Notes: a model not told the origin generated them from the sequence alone. A DNA stretch of 64,000 nt from Spirochaetales bacterium (GCA_016934415.1 JAFGSW010000025.1:62001-126000); one strand, 5' to 3'. Shown: positions 17,852 to 26,717, counted from the stretch's first letter. Numbers and translations are program-made.

Positions 17852-19135
17852 TTATTCAATATGAAAGAGTGAAAAATCGGAATTCGTGTCGAAGCGTACG
17901 AGATGAACGAATTCCGAACGATAGCGTTCGATGAAACGGAAGACATCCAGGTCCTTATGCTGATCCATCACGGCGACGCGGAACCGTCCGGTTTCGTCGA
18001 AATGGGGAAAAAACGTGGCGACGTGAAAATATTCGACCAGGAGTGGATCGCGCTTATAGATGTCGTTGACCGCGCCCAGGTAGGCCATGCCCGGTTCGTC
18101 GACGGCCAAAAAAAAGAGGACATGGTACAGGTCTTCCATTCGGTATCCGCTGTCCTCCTCGTAATCGAAAAACGGCACCTGCCGGACATCGCACGATTCG
18201 ATATCCGGACTGTCACCCGTCCTGGCGCCCTTCAGTGCGGCGGCGAGATTCCGAGTCCAGTCAAGACCGAAGTACGGATCCCGTTCCGTCTCGCGCACGT
18301 CGCTCCAACGGGTCCCACGCCTGTCCAGGTGCTTGGTTTTCAGCAGATCGATTTCGGATAACGCTCCGCTGACTGGGAAATAGAATCCGTCGATGATCCA
18401 TTTCGCGAAACCCGAGCAGTTCAGCCCCTTCGTTCCCCGCTGAGGCGTGCCGTCGGCGATCCGGACAAAACGGCCGTTTCGGTCCAAAGCGCCGTCGTCC
18501 GCTTCCCGCACGCCGGGAAGCTCCCGCGAAATCGAGTTCACGACCGACGTCACGCGCCGGTCTTCGGCGCGACGGCCGTGGAAAAAGAGGCGCGGCCAGT
18601 CCACCCTCCCTCTGGTCATGTCAAGCAGGGAAGACAGCGGCGCGGTCAACAGCTTTTCCAGCGATGTGGGAAGGGGGACATCCCGATAGAGCCTCCTCCC
18701 GAACAGGTAAACGTCGAGACTCGATTCCTGTCCGCGCGGCTTCACCTGCATGTAGCAATACCCCTCGTCGCGAAAGAATATTTTCAGCGACTCGAAACGC
18801 AGGGTGTCCCGGCTGCGCTTTATAAGGTAATTACCTTTGCCGGCTTCAGGAAAACCCTTGTCGGTGCGATTCATGAACAAAAAGAAAATCGCGTCGGTCG
18901 TGAAGATGATTTTTAGTCGTCCCGCCGGTTCGCCGTCGAACGAAGGATATTCGTATTCATCGGGTTTGAGCTCCTTGACCGGTTTTACAAACTCATCCTT
19001 GAGCTGGTACCTGACGGCGTCGTTTTCGACGATGCCTCCCGAAGAGATCACTTGGGACATGAGATTTTCGGCCTGGGCGAGAGAAGGAGTCGCGAGGAGG
19101 AATAATAAAAGGCAAACACGAACGGAAATATTCAT
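17852..19135 (-). CDS. Secreted NlpC/P60-like cysteine peptidase candidate
   Basis: The 427-residue product has a signal peptide (MNISVRVCLLLFLLATPSLAQA) and a poorly classified body. The central segment GLNCSGFAKWIIDGF resembles the catalytic Cys motif of NlpC/P60 (DCSGF), placing the nucleophile at C240. LYHVLFFLAVD (H338) resembles the catalytic His strand, and YFHVATFF (H371) the third position. It would act in the periplasm or envelope, perhaps on peptidoglycan. The region before residue 200 is unassigned. An AGGAAA ribosome site precedes the ATG. The functional call is inference from motifs. Confidence 0.55.
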   Translation of the reverse strand: MNISVRVCLLLFLLATPSLAQAENLMSQVISSGGIVENDAVRYQLKDEFVKPVKELKPDEYEYPSFDGEPAGRLKIIFTTDAIFFLFMNRTDKGFPEAGKGNYLIKRSRDTLRFESLKIFFRDEGYCYMQVKPRGQESSLDVYLFGRRLYRDVPLPTSLEKLLTAPLSSLLDMTRGRVDWPRLFFHGRRAEDRRVTSVVNSISRELPGVREADDGALDRNGRFVRIADGTPQRGTKGLNCSGFAKWIIDGFYFPVSGALSEIDLLKTKHLDRRGTRWSDVRETERDPYFGLDWTRNLAAALKGARTGDSPDIESCDVRQVPFFDYEEDSGYRMEDLYHVLFFLAVDEPGMAYLGAVNDIYKRDPLLVEYFHVATFFPHFDETGRFRVAVMDQHKDLDVFRFIERYRSEFVHLVRFDTNSDFSLFHIE

Positions 19136-19188
19136 ATACGTTTCCTATTCACTATATCGTCATATTTGGGCAGGAAAATAAAATCCGT

Positions 19189-19200
19189 CCCCCCGGGGGG
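19189..19200. repeat. C6G6 palindrome
   Basis: Six C followed by six G (19189-19200) in the 81-base gap between the merR-like gene and the secreted peptidase gene. With no loop and no T-run it is not a standard terminator; its role is unknown. Confidence 0.3.
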
Positions 19201-19216
19201 ATGGGGAGGCGTCGAT

Positions 19217-19546
19217 TTACGATTGCTCGGGGGGTTTCTGGTCATTGACGCGGGTAAGGATGTCGAGCAGTTCTCCCCTGATCTCCTGGACAGAAAGTTT
19301 CATGTCTATTTCATGTCCTTCGATTTCCTCCCAGATTCTTTGTTTGGCGCCTTCCAGGGTGAGCTTTTTTTCATGCAGCAGATACTTGAGGCGAAAGAGT
19401 ATCTGTATTTCGCGTTCTGTGTAGACGCGGCGTCCGGTCAGGTTCCTTTTCGGTTTAACGAAGGGGAATTCCCTCTCCCAGTACCGCAAGACGTGCGGTT
19501 TCAATTTGAGCAGTCTTCCAACCTCACCAATCGAATATTTCTTCAT
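19217..19546 (-). CDS. MerR-family DNA-binding regulator
   Basis: A 109-residue protein starting MKKYSIGEVGRLLKLKPHVL, then RYWEREFPFVKPKRN, which is the MerR winged helix-turn-helix. A following helix (about 58-100) could form the dimer coiled coil. There is no C-terminal ligand domain and no metal-site cysteines, so it is the short MerR type seen in many bacteria. The start at 19546 was chosen from the conserved N-terminus; it overlaps the der stop as ATGA, so translation is coupled. Confidence 0.8.
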   Translation of the reverse strand: MKKYSIGEVGRLLKLKPHVLRYWEREFPFVKPKRNLTGRRVYTEREIQILFRLKYLLHEKKLTLEGAKQRIWEEIEGHEIDMKLSVQEIRGELLDILTRVNDQKPPEQS

Positions 19547-20892
19547 GGCGATGAAGCGACTGCCTTCCGGATCTCGATGTGGATGGGCACGTGTCGGAAT
19601 CCGAAGTCTTCCCGCAACCTGTTCGTCAGGTAATGCGCGTATGAGCTGGGGAATCCGCGGCGTGAGTTCACGAATATCACGAAGCGGGCTGGTCGGGTGC
19701 CCGTCTGTGTCATGTAGCGGATACGGATGTTCGTTTTCAGGGGCAGGCTGAAACGCGTCTTCCATTTTTCGAGAGCGCGGTTGAGCTCGCCGGTTTCGAT
19801 CCGTTTGTCCATTTCCCGGTCGACCTTGACCGCGATCGACAGGAGGTTCTCCACCCCTTCGCCCGTTTTGGCGGATACGGGAACAAGCGGCAGGTGCTCG
19901 GCGGCGGGAAAAAGGAATTCGACCCTGTCACGGACGGCCCGCAGACGGTTGGGTACTTTGTCCAACAAGTCCCATTTGTTCAGGCACAGGATGAGACCTT
20001 TCCCGCGCTTCATGACAAGACCGGCGATTTTTTTATCTTGTTCGCTCACGTCGGCCAAGGCGTCGATGAGAAGGATAACGACATCACTCTCTTCGATGGT
20101 TTTTATCGAGCGGTTGACCGAATAGTATTCGAGCGCGTCTTCAATCCTGTTTTTACGCCGGATGCCCGCGGTGTCGAGGATACGAATCTTTTTTTTCCGG
20201 AAGGAAAAATATCCTTCGATGACGTCCCTCGTAGTGCCTGGAATGTCGGAAACGATCGATTTTTCCATGCCGAGAACCGTATTGAGCAGGGTCGACTTGC
20301 CCGTATTCGGCCGCCCTAATAGGGACAGGCACAACGCGGCCTCCGAACCGGCCGCGTCCGTCCGGCCGTGCGGCGTTCGATCAACCAGGAACGCCTCGAT
20401 TTCGCGCCGGAGAGCGGGTATGTTTCGTCCGTGCTCCGCCGAAACGCCGACGATGCGATGAAACCCGAAGCGGTGTTTTTCGTAAAGCAAAAGCTCTTTC
20501 TCGGCGGTGTCCATTTTATTGACCACGAGAATCACCTTGTCGCGATAAGGGTGTAGGCGGTTCAGGAATTCCTCGTCCTCCTTTGTCGTTTCCTCGATAT
20601 CGAGCACGAAAAGGATAAGGTGAGCGGAAACGAGCCAGGCGAGAGTTTTTTCGCGCACAAGCCTCTGAAGGGCGTCTGGATCGAGTGAGAAACCGCCGGT
20701 GTCGACCAGGATCACCTCCTTTCCATTGAGCCGGCAAACGGCTTCGATGGGATCGCGTGTGACTCCCGGCGTAGGATCGGTGACGGCGCGCCGCCGCATG
20801 AGCAGACGATTAAAAAGAGTGGATTTACCGGTGTTGGTTCTCCCGAGAATGACGACACGAGGCGTGTTACGTTCAGTAGGTGACCACGGCAA
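19543..20892 (-). CDS. der: Ribosome-assembly GTPase Der (EngA)
   Basis: Der has two tandem GTPase domains and a C-terminal KH-like domain and is needed for 50S assembly. Both G1 loops are visible (GRTNTGKST near residue 17 and GRPNTGKST near residue 193), each followed by TPGVTRD or IPGTTRD switch segments and DTGG or DTAG G3 motifs. NKMD and NKWD are the two G4 motifs. At 449 residues it is normal. Its start overlaps the ptsI end by 20 bases and its end overlaps the merR-like start by 4. Confidence 0.95.
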   Translation of the reverse strand: MPWSPTERNTPRVVILGRTNTGKSTLFNRLLMRRRAVTDPTPGVTRDPIEAVCRLNGKEVILVDTGGFSLDPDALQRLVREKTLAWLVSAHLILFVLDIEETTKEDEEFLNRLHPYRDKVILVVNKMDTAEKELLLYEKHRFGFHRIVGVSAEHGRNIPALRREIEAFLVDRTPHGRTDAAGSEAALCLSLLGRPNTGKSTLLNTVLGMEKSIVSDIPGTTRDVIEGYFSFRKKKIRILDTAGIRRKNRIEDALEYYSVNRSIKTIEESDVVILLIDALADVSEQDKKIAGLVMKRGKGLILCLNKWDLLDKVPNRLRAVRDRVEFLFPAAEHLPLVPVSAKTGEGVENLLSIAVKVDREMDKRIETGELNRALEKWKTRFSLPLKTNIRIRYMTQTGTRPARFVIFVNSRRGFPSSYAHYLTNRLREDFGFRHVPIHIEIRKAVASSP

Positions 20893-22615
20893 GGCGGGCC
20901 TCCATCCAATCCCTTACATACTCGTCGATCTCCTGGGAAAATTTCATCTTAAGAATCGCTTTCCCCACTTCTTCCGCTTCGCTGAAGCTGACATTGCGGA
21001 TGATGTTCTTGATTTCGGGTATGCTGAACGAGCTCATGCTGAATTGGTCCAAGTGCAGGCCGAGAAGGACGACGGCTGCGTGCGGATCACCGGCCATCTC
21101 GCCGCACATGCTCACCGGAATGCCCGCCTCGTGGGCATTGTCAATGATCATTTTTATAAGACGCAGGACGCCGGGGTGAAACGGTTCGTAGAGGTAGGCG
21201 ATTTTTTCGTTGCTCCGGTCGACCGCAATCGTATACTGGATGAGATCGTTAGTGCCGATGGAGAAAAAGTCGACTTTTTTGGCGATGATTTCGGAGGTGA
21301 GGGCCGCCGATGGCACTTCGATCATCGCCCCGACCGGGATGTCTTTACGGAATTCTGTCTTTTCTTTTTTCAGTTCATGCTTGACCATGTCGAGCACGTC
21401 GAGGACTTTGAGAAGTTCTTCGATCCCCGATATCATTGGGAACATGATCTCGAGATTGCCGTGAATGGAGGCGCGGAGCATGGCCCGCAGCTGGGTCTTG
21501 AAGACGTCGGGCTTGGCCAGGCAGTATCGTACCGCACGCCAGCCCAGAATCGGGTTGTCCTCCGCCTCGAATTTCAGACCCGGGACCATTTTTTCGCCCC
21601 CCAGATCCAATGTCCGTATCGTGACGGTTTTCCCCTTCATCCGTTCCAGCACGTATTTGTACGTGCGGTACTGCTCCTCCTCCGTGGGAACAGACGGTGA
21701 TCGCATGAACAGGAATTCCGACCGGAAGAGACCGATGCCGTCGGCGCCGTGTTTGATCACCGCGTCGACTTCTTCGGCGACTTCGATATTAGCCGACAGC
21801 GCAATCGCCTTCCCGTCCCGCGTTTCAGCTTTCAGTTTCTTCAGCTCTTCCAATTTTTTCTCATGTCGATGCCACTTGACGAGGTTCGTGTGGTAGGCGA
21901 TCTTCACCTCGGCGCTCGGTTGCACGATGACGACTCCACGGTTGCCGTCAATGATGATGTCGTCTCCGGCCGAGGCCTGCTGGCTGATCTCGGACAGGCC
22001 CATGACCGAGGGAATATTGAAGGAGCGTGCGATGATGGCGGTGTGCGAGGTCTTGCTCCCCAGGTCAATGGCGATGCCCCGCACCATTTTTTTATTCATA
22101 CCGATCGCGTCGGAGGGCAGGAGGTTGTGGGCGACAAGGATCACCTCTTCCGAGAGATCCGAGAGGGAAACCCGTTCCCGCAGGAGGAGGTGGCGCATGA
22201 CGCGTCGAGAGACATCGTGGATGTCGAGGCTCCGGGCGCGGATGTACTCGTCGGATGATTCGTTTATTTTTTTTGTCAACTCCTCGATGACCTGAAGCAG
22301 TATCCATTCTACGTTCATTTTGCTTTCATTCACTTTTTTTTCGATGTCGCCGGTAAACTCCTCATCGCTCAGCATGCTGATGTGCGAGTCGAGAAGTTGT
22401 TTTTCCGATTCACCCATTTCGGATGCGCTTTTTTCCTGCAACCGCTTTATTTCCCCGATGGCGTTCTCAATGGCGCCTGAGAATCGATCGATTTCAGCCT
22501 TTATTTCTTTCGTTTGGATGGCGTATTTCGGGATTGAATACTTCTCTTCCTTGAGTAAAAACACTTTCCCCATCGCGATTCCCGGTGAAACGCTGATGCC
22601 TTTAAATTCATTCAT
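20873..22615 (-). CDS. ptsI: Phosphoenolpyruvate-protein phosphotransferase (enzyme I)
   Basis: Enzyme I transfers phosphate from PEP to HPr, starting the PTS cascade. The swivelling-domain active site GSKTSHTAIIARSFNIPSVM places the phosphorylated His near residue 190. The TIM-barrel PEP-binding domain shows FRSEFLFM, TLDLGGEK, GTNDLIQYTIAVDRSNEK and MCGEMAGDP. The 580 residues match the family. No ptsH is in the window, so the system may be regulatory or HPr may be elsewhere. A perfect-consensus promoter places transcription start on the ATG itself. Confidence 0.95.
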   Translation of the reverse strand: MNEFKGISVSPGIAMGKVFLLKEEKYSIPKYAIQTKEIKAEIDRFSGAIENAIGEIKRLQEKSASEMGESEKQLLDSHISMLSDEEFTGDIEKKVNESKMNVEWILLQVIEELTKKINESSDEYIRARSLDIHDVSRRVMRHLLLRERVSLSDLSEEVILVAHNLLPSDAIGMNKKMVRGIAIDLGSKTSHTAIIARSFNIPSVMGLSEISQQASAGDDIIIDGNRGVVIVQPSAEVKIAYHTNLVKWHRHEKKLEELKKLKAETRDGKAIALSANIEVAEEVDAVIKHGADGIGLFRSEFLFMRSPSVPTEEEQYRTYKYVLERMKGKTVTIRTLDLGGEKMVPGLKFEAEDNPILGWRAVRYCLAKPDVFKTQLRAMLRASIHGNLEIMFPMISGIEELLKVLDVLDMVKHELKKEKTEFRKDIPVGAMIEVPSAALTSEIIAKKVDFFSIGTNDLIQYTIAVDRSNEKIAYLYEPFHPGVLRLIKMIIDNAHEAGIPVSMCGEMAGDPHAAVVLLGLHLDQFSMSSFSIPEIKNIIRNVSFSEAEEVGKAILKMKFSQEIDEYVRDWMEARLAVVTY

Positions 22616-22621
22616 TCGGGC

Positions 22622-22650
22622 ATTATACGGAGAATATATGGAGGTGTCAA
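22622..22650 (-). promoter_or_regulatory. Consensus promoter of ptsI, leaderless layout
   Basis: Minus strand: TTGACA (22650-22645), exactly 17 bases, TATAAT (22627-22622). Six bases separate the -10 box from the ptsI ATG at 22615, so the expected +1 is the A of the start codon. The stretch between (GCCCGA) is not a ribosome site. Confidence 0.8.
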
Positions 22651-22713
22651 ATATCTCCAGTCTTCCATCCTCATAGTCATATTTTTTTCTTTTTTGACGA
22701 TAATTCCAGTATC

Positions 22714-23496
22714 ATGGCTAAGGGCCCAAGAGCGTCACTCGGTTGTCTTTTCTGGATCGCCATTTTCCTCCTGGCGGTGGTATTGTTCATTTTCAACCAG
22801 AACAATATCATGCAGTTCATCAAACGTTTTCAGACCCAGGACGGTACATTGACTTTTTCTCCCAGCCTGGCGGTTGAGCCTCAGAATACTCAAACTCCGT
22901 CTTCTTCGCCCTCTCCGAATCCCGTTGACCACGGTGGGGTGGTTCTTGAGATTCCATCATCGACACCCTCGCCTTCGCCTTCCGGTGATCTGAAAGATAA
23001 CGCCACTGCCAAAGCGAGTCCATCGCCTTCGCCGTCTGCAGTCCCCTCCCCTTCCCCTGCCGCGAGCAATAGAAACGTCAGAAATTCGAAGGTGTATTTT
23101 TTAACGAGAAAATCAAACGATTCGATAGAGCTTGCTTCCGTTTCCCGGCAGGTCGTTCATGAGAATGCCCCGCTGACCGGAACGCTGGCCGTTCTCCTCA
23201 AGGGGCCGACGAAGAACGAAAAGCGCTCATCGATCATCTCCCTCATCCCCGAAGGTACGAAACTGGAAGACGTGTACGTCAAGGGCGATACCGCATTTAT
23301 CAGCTTCAATCAGGAGTTCCGCTACAACGATTATGGCGTGCCCGGACTCAAAGCCCAGCTCAAGCAAGTGATCTATACCGCAACCGAATTCTCAAACATT
23401 GGAAAAGTCCAAATTCTGATCGACGGGAAAAAAATCGATTACCTGGCGCAAGAGGGCGTGTACGTCGGAGCTCCGCTCTCGCGGAGCTCTTTCTAG
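22714..23496 (+). CDS. Membrane-anchored GerMN-domain protein
   Basis: The 260-residue product has an N-terminal membrane anchor (about residues 9-28), a long Pro/Ser/Thr linker (about 45-120, with repeated SPSPSP runs) and a C-terminal GerMN domain (about 125-255). The last shows VYFLTRKSNDSIELASVSR, LLKGPTKNEKRSSIISLIPE and GDTAFISFNQEF. GerMN domains occur in sporulation and envelope proteins; here the product should lie outside the inner membrane, perhaps spanning the cell wall. It is divergent from ptsI. No ribosome site precedes the ATG; GATAAT at 22699-22704 would put transcription start about 3 bases before it. Confidence 0.8.
   Translation: MAKGPRASLGCLFWIAIFLLAVVLFIFNQNNIMQFIKRFQTQDGTLTFSPSLAVEPQNTQTPSSSPSPNPVDHGGVVLEIPSSTPSPSPSGDLKDNATAKASPSPSPSAVPSPSPAASNRNVRNSKVYFLTRKSNDSIELASVSRQVVHENAPLTGTLAVLLKGPTKNEKRSSIISLIPEGTKLEDVYVKGDTAFISFNQEFRYNDYGVPGLKAQLKQVIYTATEFSNIGKVQILIDGKKIDYLAQEGVYVGAPLSRSSF
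23468..23493 (+). terminator. Terminator-like hairpin inside the end of the GerMN gene
   Basis: GAGCTCCGC (23468-23476), loop TCTC, GCGGAGCTC (23481-23489), then TTTCT. This is a perfect 9-bp G+C-rich stem followed by a short T-rich run. It encodes the last codons of the gene (stop at 23494-23496), separating it from convergent tlyA 22 bases on. Confidence 0.65.
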
Positions 23497-23518
23497 GGAA
23501 GAAAGCTGGCGGAAGCCT

Positions 23519-24301
23519 TCATCTTCCGAAAAGCGACGTTATTTTCTTTTTTACCTCTCCGTCTTCGCCGCATTCACGCCGCGTCAGCAGGAAAAAGTAC
23601 TCTGCGTTTCCCTTCGCTCCGTGTAGCGGAGAAACAATTGTATTTTCGAGATACACCTGTTCCGCCTCCAGATCCGCCGCCAGGCGCAGGAGAATTTCGA
23701 GTCTCAGGTCGTCTTCTCGGACGATACCGTCGTAATCGGCCGGCGGGTCAAGCCATTCGAATTGCGGTTTGACGAGGGCAATCGCCCATTTTTCAGAAGT
23801 CAGATCAAGAACGTGGCGCGCCGCCCCCCTCAGGGAGCGGAAAGAAAGATCGATGACCGCCGCCTGCGGAGGATCGGGCAAATCGGACTCCGTGACATCC
23901 ATGATGTTTGTTCGCTCCATGAGCGATACCCGTGGATCGCGTCGAAGCCTGAAATCGAATTGTGAGTAGCCGACGTCGACCGCATACACGCGAATCGCGC
24001 CGCATCGCAGGAGGCAATCGGTGAATCCCCCCGACGAGGCTCCGCAATCAAGGAATATTTTTCCGGCGCAATCCGTTCCGAAAGCCGCCAGGGCTCCAAC
24101 TAATTTTTCACCGCCGCGGGAGACAAAGCTCGTTTTCGTCCTGATCTCAACCAGTTCAGAGCCTTTGCATTTTCTCAAGGGATCGCGGACCCGTTCGCCA
24201 TTGATCCAGACTTCACCGCACATGATAAAGGAATAGAGCCCTTTTTCTCCGATAGACGGGAAACGTCGTTTCAGCAAGGCGAAGAGTGTGACTGTGCGCA
24301 T
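23519..24301 (-). CDS. tlyA: TlyA-family rRNA 2'-O-methyltransferase
   Basis: The 260-residue product combines an N-terminal S4 RNA-binding domain (about 1-60; GEVWINGERVRDP) with a FtsJ/RrmJ-type methyltransferase domain. SAM-binding motif I reads KIFLDCGASSGGFTDCLL, and VIDLSF and LVKPQFEW are further motifs. TlyA proteins in mycobacteria methylate 16S and 23S rRNA and affect capreomycin sensitivity; the older name hemolysin A survives in annotations. A GTG one codon upstream (24304) is an alternative start. It is the last gene of a run rny-ymdB-tlyA. Confidence 0.88.
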   Translation of the reverse strand: MRTVTLFALLKRRFPSIGEKGLYSFIMCGEVWINGERVRDPLRKCKGSELVEIRTKTSFVSRGGEKLVGALAAFGTDCAGKIFLDCGASSGGFTDCLLRCGAIRVYAVDVGYSQFDFRLRRDPRVSLMERTNIMDVTESDLPDPPQAAVIDLSFRSLRGAARHVLDLTSEKWAIALVKPQFEWLDPPADYDGIVREDDLRLEILLRLAADLEAEQVYLENTIVSPLHGAKGNAEYFFLLTRRECGEDGEVKKKITSLFGR

Positions 24302-24367
24302 CACCGTCGTTCCACCGCACGAGCGGCGGGCGTGTCTCCGCAGGACTGTCCCCTTTCACACGACAGG

Positions 24368-25174
24368 CTACAGGGAAGATTTTTTCTGAAATCGCTCAAG
24401 TTTGATCGTTTTGCCGTTCTCCGGATTTATTTCGATGACGACGCCCATGAGAATCGCCGGCTTGTCTTCTATTTCAAGTTTGAGGGGCATCTGGGTGAGT
24501 GCCCGATCGATGGCGACCTTAATCGACATACCGATTACGCTTTCCTCGGGTCCGGTCATTCCAATATCGGTGATGTAGCCGGTGCCGCGGGAGAGAACCC
24601 GCTCGTCTGCGGTTTGCACGTGGGTGTGGGTTCCGAAAAGCGCCGAAATCTCACCGTCCAGATAAGTCGCGAGCGCTTCCTTCTCCTGCGCCGATTCCGC
24701 GTGAAAATCGACGAGAATGACCGGACTTTCCTTCCTGAGCTTGTGCACCATTTCCCGTCCGACGGCGAAGGGACACCGCAGCCGCGATCGATTGAGACCG
24801 CCCTCGAGATTGAGAATGCTTACATTGCAATCTCGCACCGTGATCGTGCAGTGTCCTTTGCCCGGGACACCCTTCGGGTAGTTCTCTGGGCGAAGGAGCC
24901 GGTTTTCGGTATCGAGGACCGGATAGATCGCCTTGTTTTTCCAGATATGATTTCCCGAGGTGACGACGTCCGCTCCCGCTTCGAAGAATTCTTTTATGAC
25001 CTCTGGAGTCAAGCCTGAACCGTCGACGGCGTTTTCACCGTTGACGACTACCATGTCCGCGGCGAATTCGCGTTTGAGTGATTTCGCCATGGAAAAAAGC
25101 GCCCGGCACCCGGCCTGGCCCACAATGTCGCCGATGACGAGCGCCCGCAACGTCGTTTCCGGCTTATCGGGCAT
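24368..25174 (-). CDS. ymdB: YmdB-type metallophosphoesterase
   Basis: Members of this family (TIGR00282) hydrolyse 2',3'- or 3',5'-cyclic nucleotides; Bacillus YmdB affects motility and biofilm. The 268-residue product shows the metal-ligand blocks IGDIVGQAGCRA, VVNGENA, TSGNHIWKNK, VDFHAESAQEKEALA and FGTHTHVQTAD. Its start overlaps the rny end by 11 bases, the same rny-ymdB linkage as in Bacillus. It may also degrade products of the cyclase-like genes at 1.4-3.3 kb, which is speculation. Confidence 0.9.
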   Translation of the reverse strand: MPDKPETTLRALVIGDIVGQAGCRALFSMAKSLKREFAADMVVVNGENAVDGSGLTPEVIKEFFEAGADVVTSGNHIWKNKAIYPVLDTENRLLRPENYPKGVPGKGHCTITVRDCNVSILNLEGGLNRSRLRCPFAVGREMVHKLRKESPVILVDFHAESAQEKEALATYLDGEISALFGTHTHVQTADERVLSRGTGYITDIGMTGPEESVIGMSIKVAIDRALTQMPLKLEIEDKPAILMGVVIEINPENGKTIKLERFQKKSSL

Positions 25175-26690
25175 ACTCGACGATTCTCGTTTCCCGGATG
25201 ATGGTCACCTTGATGCGTCCCGGATATTGCAGCTCGTTCTCCACCTTTTTCGCGATTTCCTTGGCCAACAGCTTGGCGTCTTCGTCGTTCACCTTTTCAT
25301 TGTTCACCAAGATACGTAATTCTCGGCCTGCCTGAATGGCATAGGCTTTGTCGACGCCGGGAAACGATTCGGCGATTTTTTCGAGTGATTCGAGCCGCTT
25401 GATGTAATTTTCAAGGGTTTCCTTCCGGGCGCCTGGCCTCGCGGCTGAAATGGCGTCCGCGATTTGCACGATGATCGCCTCTATGGTTTCCGGCTCCACG
25501 TCATTGTGGTGAGATCCGATTGCGTTCACCACTTTCGGGTCCTCGCCCATTTTACGGGCCATTTCCATTCCCACTTCAGCGTGGTTGCCTTCGCTGTTGG
25601 TTTCGACTCCTTTCCCGATATCGTGCAACAGCGCCGCCCGTCTGGCGAATTCTGCGTCCGCTCCCAATTCCGAGGCGATCATTCCCGCGATGAGGGCCAC
25701 TTCCTTGGAATGAACCAGGACATTCTGTCCGTAGCTGGTCCTGAAATTAAGTCTTCCCAAAGCCCGGATGATATCCGGCGTGATGTTGTGAATCCCCAGC
25801 TCAAAAATCACGTGCTCGCCGCGTTCGTAGATAATCTGGTTGATTTCCTTCGTGACTTTTTGAACGATTTCCTCAATTCGTGCCGGATGAATCCGGCCGT
25901 CTGAAATGAGGCGTTCCAGCGCGATACGGGCGGTTTCCTTTCGAATTGGATCGAAGCATGAAATCACGACCGCCTCAGGAGTATCGTCGATGATGATATC
26001 GACCCCGACGAGCGTTTCAAGGGTACGGATATTGCGGCCCTCTCTGCCGATGATCCGACCCTTCATTTCATCATTCGGCAGACTCACCGTCGCGACCGTC
26101 ACTTCCGAGCAAATATCCGTCGCCATGCGCTGAATTGTCGTAATGACGATGTCGCGCGCTTTTTTTTCAGCCGACAGCTGCGCTTCCTGCTCAATTCTGT
26201 TGATGAGCGCCTGCGCGTCGTGCTTGGCTTCGTTTTCCATGCTTTGGATGAGGAGTTTTTTAGCGTCCGCGGCGGAAAGGCCGGAAAGATGTTCCAGCTC
26301 TTTCTTGCACTTTTCCTGTTCTTCGAGGACTTTTTCTTCTCTTTCTACGCACAGCCTCTCACGGCCTTGAAGCGATCTCTCCTGTTTTTCAAGGGAGCTC
26401 ACTCTTTTTTCTAGGTTTTCTTCTTTCTGCAGAAGGCGTCTTTCAAGGTGCTGTATTTCAGCTCGACGTTCCCTCGTTTCCTTTTCAAGTTGGCTCCGCT
26501 CTCGAATCAATTGGTCTTTCGTTTCGAGAAGAAGCTCACGCTTCTTGGCTTCCGACTCCTTTACGGCATCCTGTATGATTCGTTTCGCCCGCTGCTCTGA
26601 AGAAGTAACCTGTATTTTGGCATAGAGCCATCGTATTAACCAACCTAGAACAATACCGCTGAGAGGAAGAATGATGAATAATATTTCCAT
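25164..26690 (-). CDS. rny: Ribonuclease Y
   Basis: RNase Y is a membrane-anchored endoribonuclease that starts mRNA decay. The 508-residue protein has one N-terminal membrane helix (about 3-24), a long coiled coil (about 30-180), a KH RNA-binding domain (about 195-265; MKGRIIGREGRNIRTLE) and an HD domain with LLHDIGKG and SHHND as catalytic metal ligands. An AGGGGG ribosome site precedes the ATG. A promoter lies at 26718-26745. Confidence 0.96.
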   Translation of the reverse strand: MEILFIILPLSGIVLGWLIRWLYAKIQVTSSEQRAKRIIQDAVKESEAKKRELLLETKDQLIRERSQLEKETRERRAEIQHLERRLLQKEENLEKRVSSLEKQERSLQGRERLCVEREEKVLEEQEKCKKELEHLSGLSAADAKKLLIQSMENEAKHDAQALINRIEQEAQLSAEKKARDIVITTIQRMATDICSEVTVATVSLPNDEMKGRIIGREGRNIRTLETLVGVDIIIDDTPEAVVISCFDPIRKETARIALERLISDGRIHPARIEEIVQKVTKEINQIIYERGEHVIFELGIHNITPDIIRALGRLNFRTSYGQNVLVHSKEVALIAGMIASELGADAEFARRAALLHDIGKGVETNSEGNHAEVGMEMARKMGEDPKVVNAIGSHHNDVEPETIEAIIVQIADAISAARPGARKETLENYIKRLESLEKIAESFPGVDKAYAIQAGRELRILVNNEKVNDEDAKLLAKEIAKKVENELQYPGRIKVTIIRETRIVEYAR

Positions 26691-26717
26691 TTCTTCCCCC
26701 TTGCATTAGCTACAATA

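Noticed and set aside
22989-23060. Tandem Ser-Pro coding repeats resembling a DNA repeat or CRISPR-like array
   Set aside because: The repeats are short codon repeats of a low-complexity linker in the GerMN protein, with no conserved spacers.
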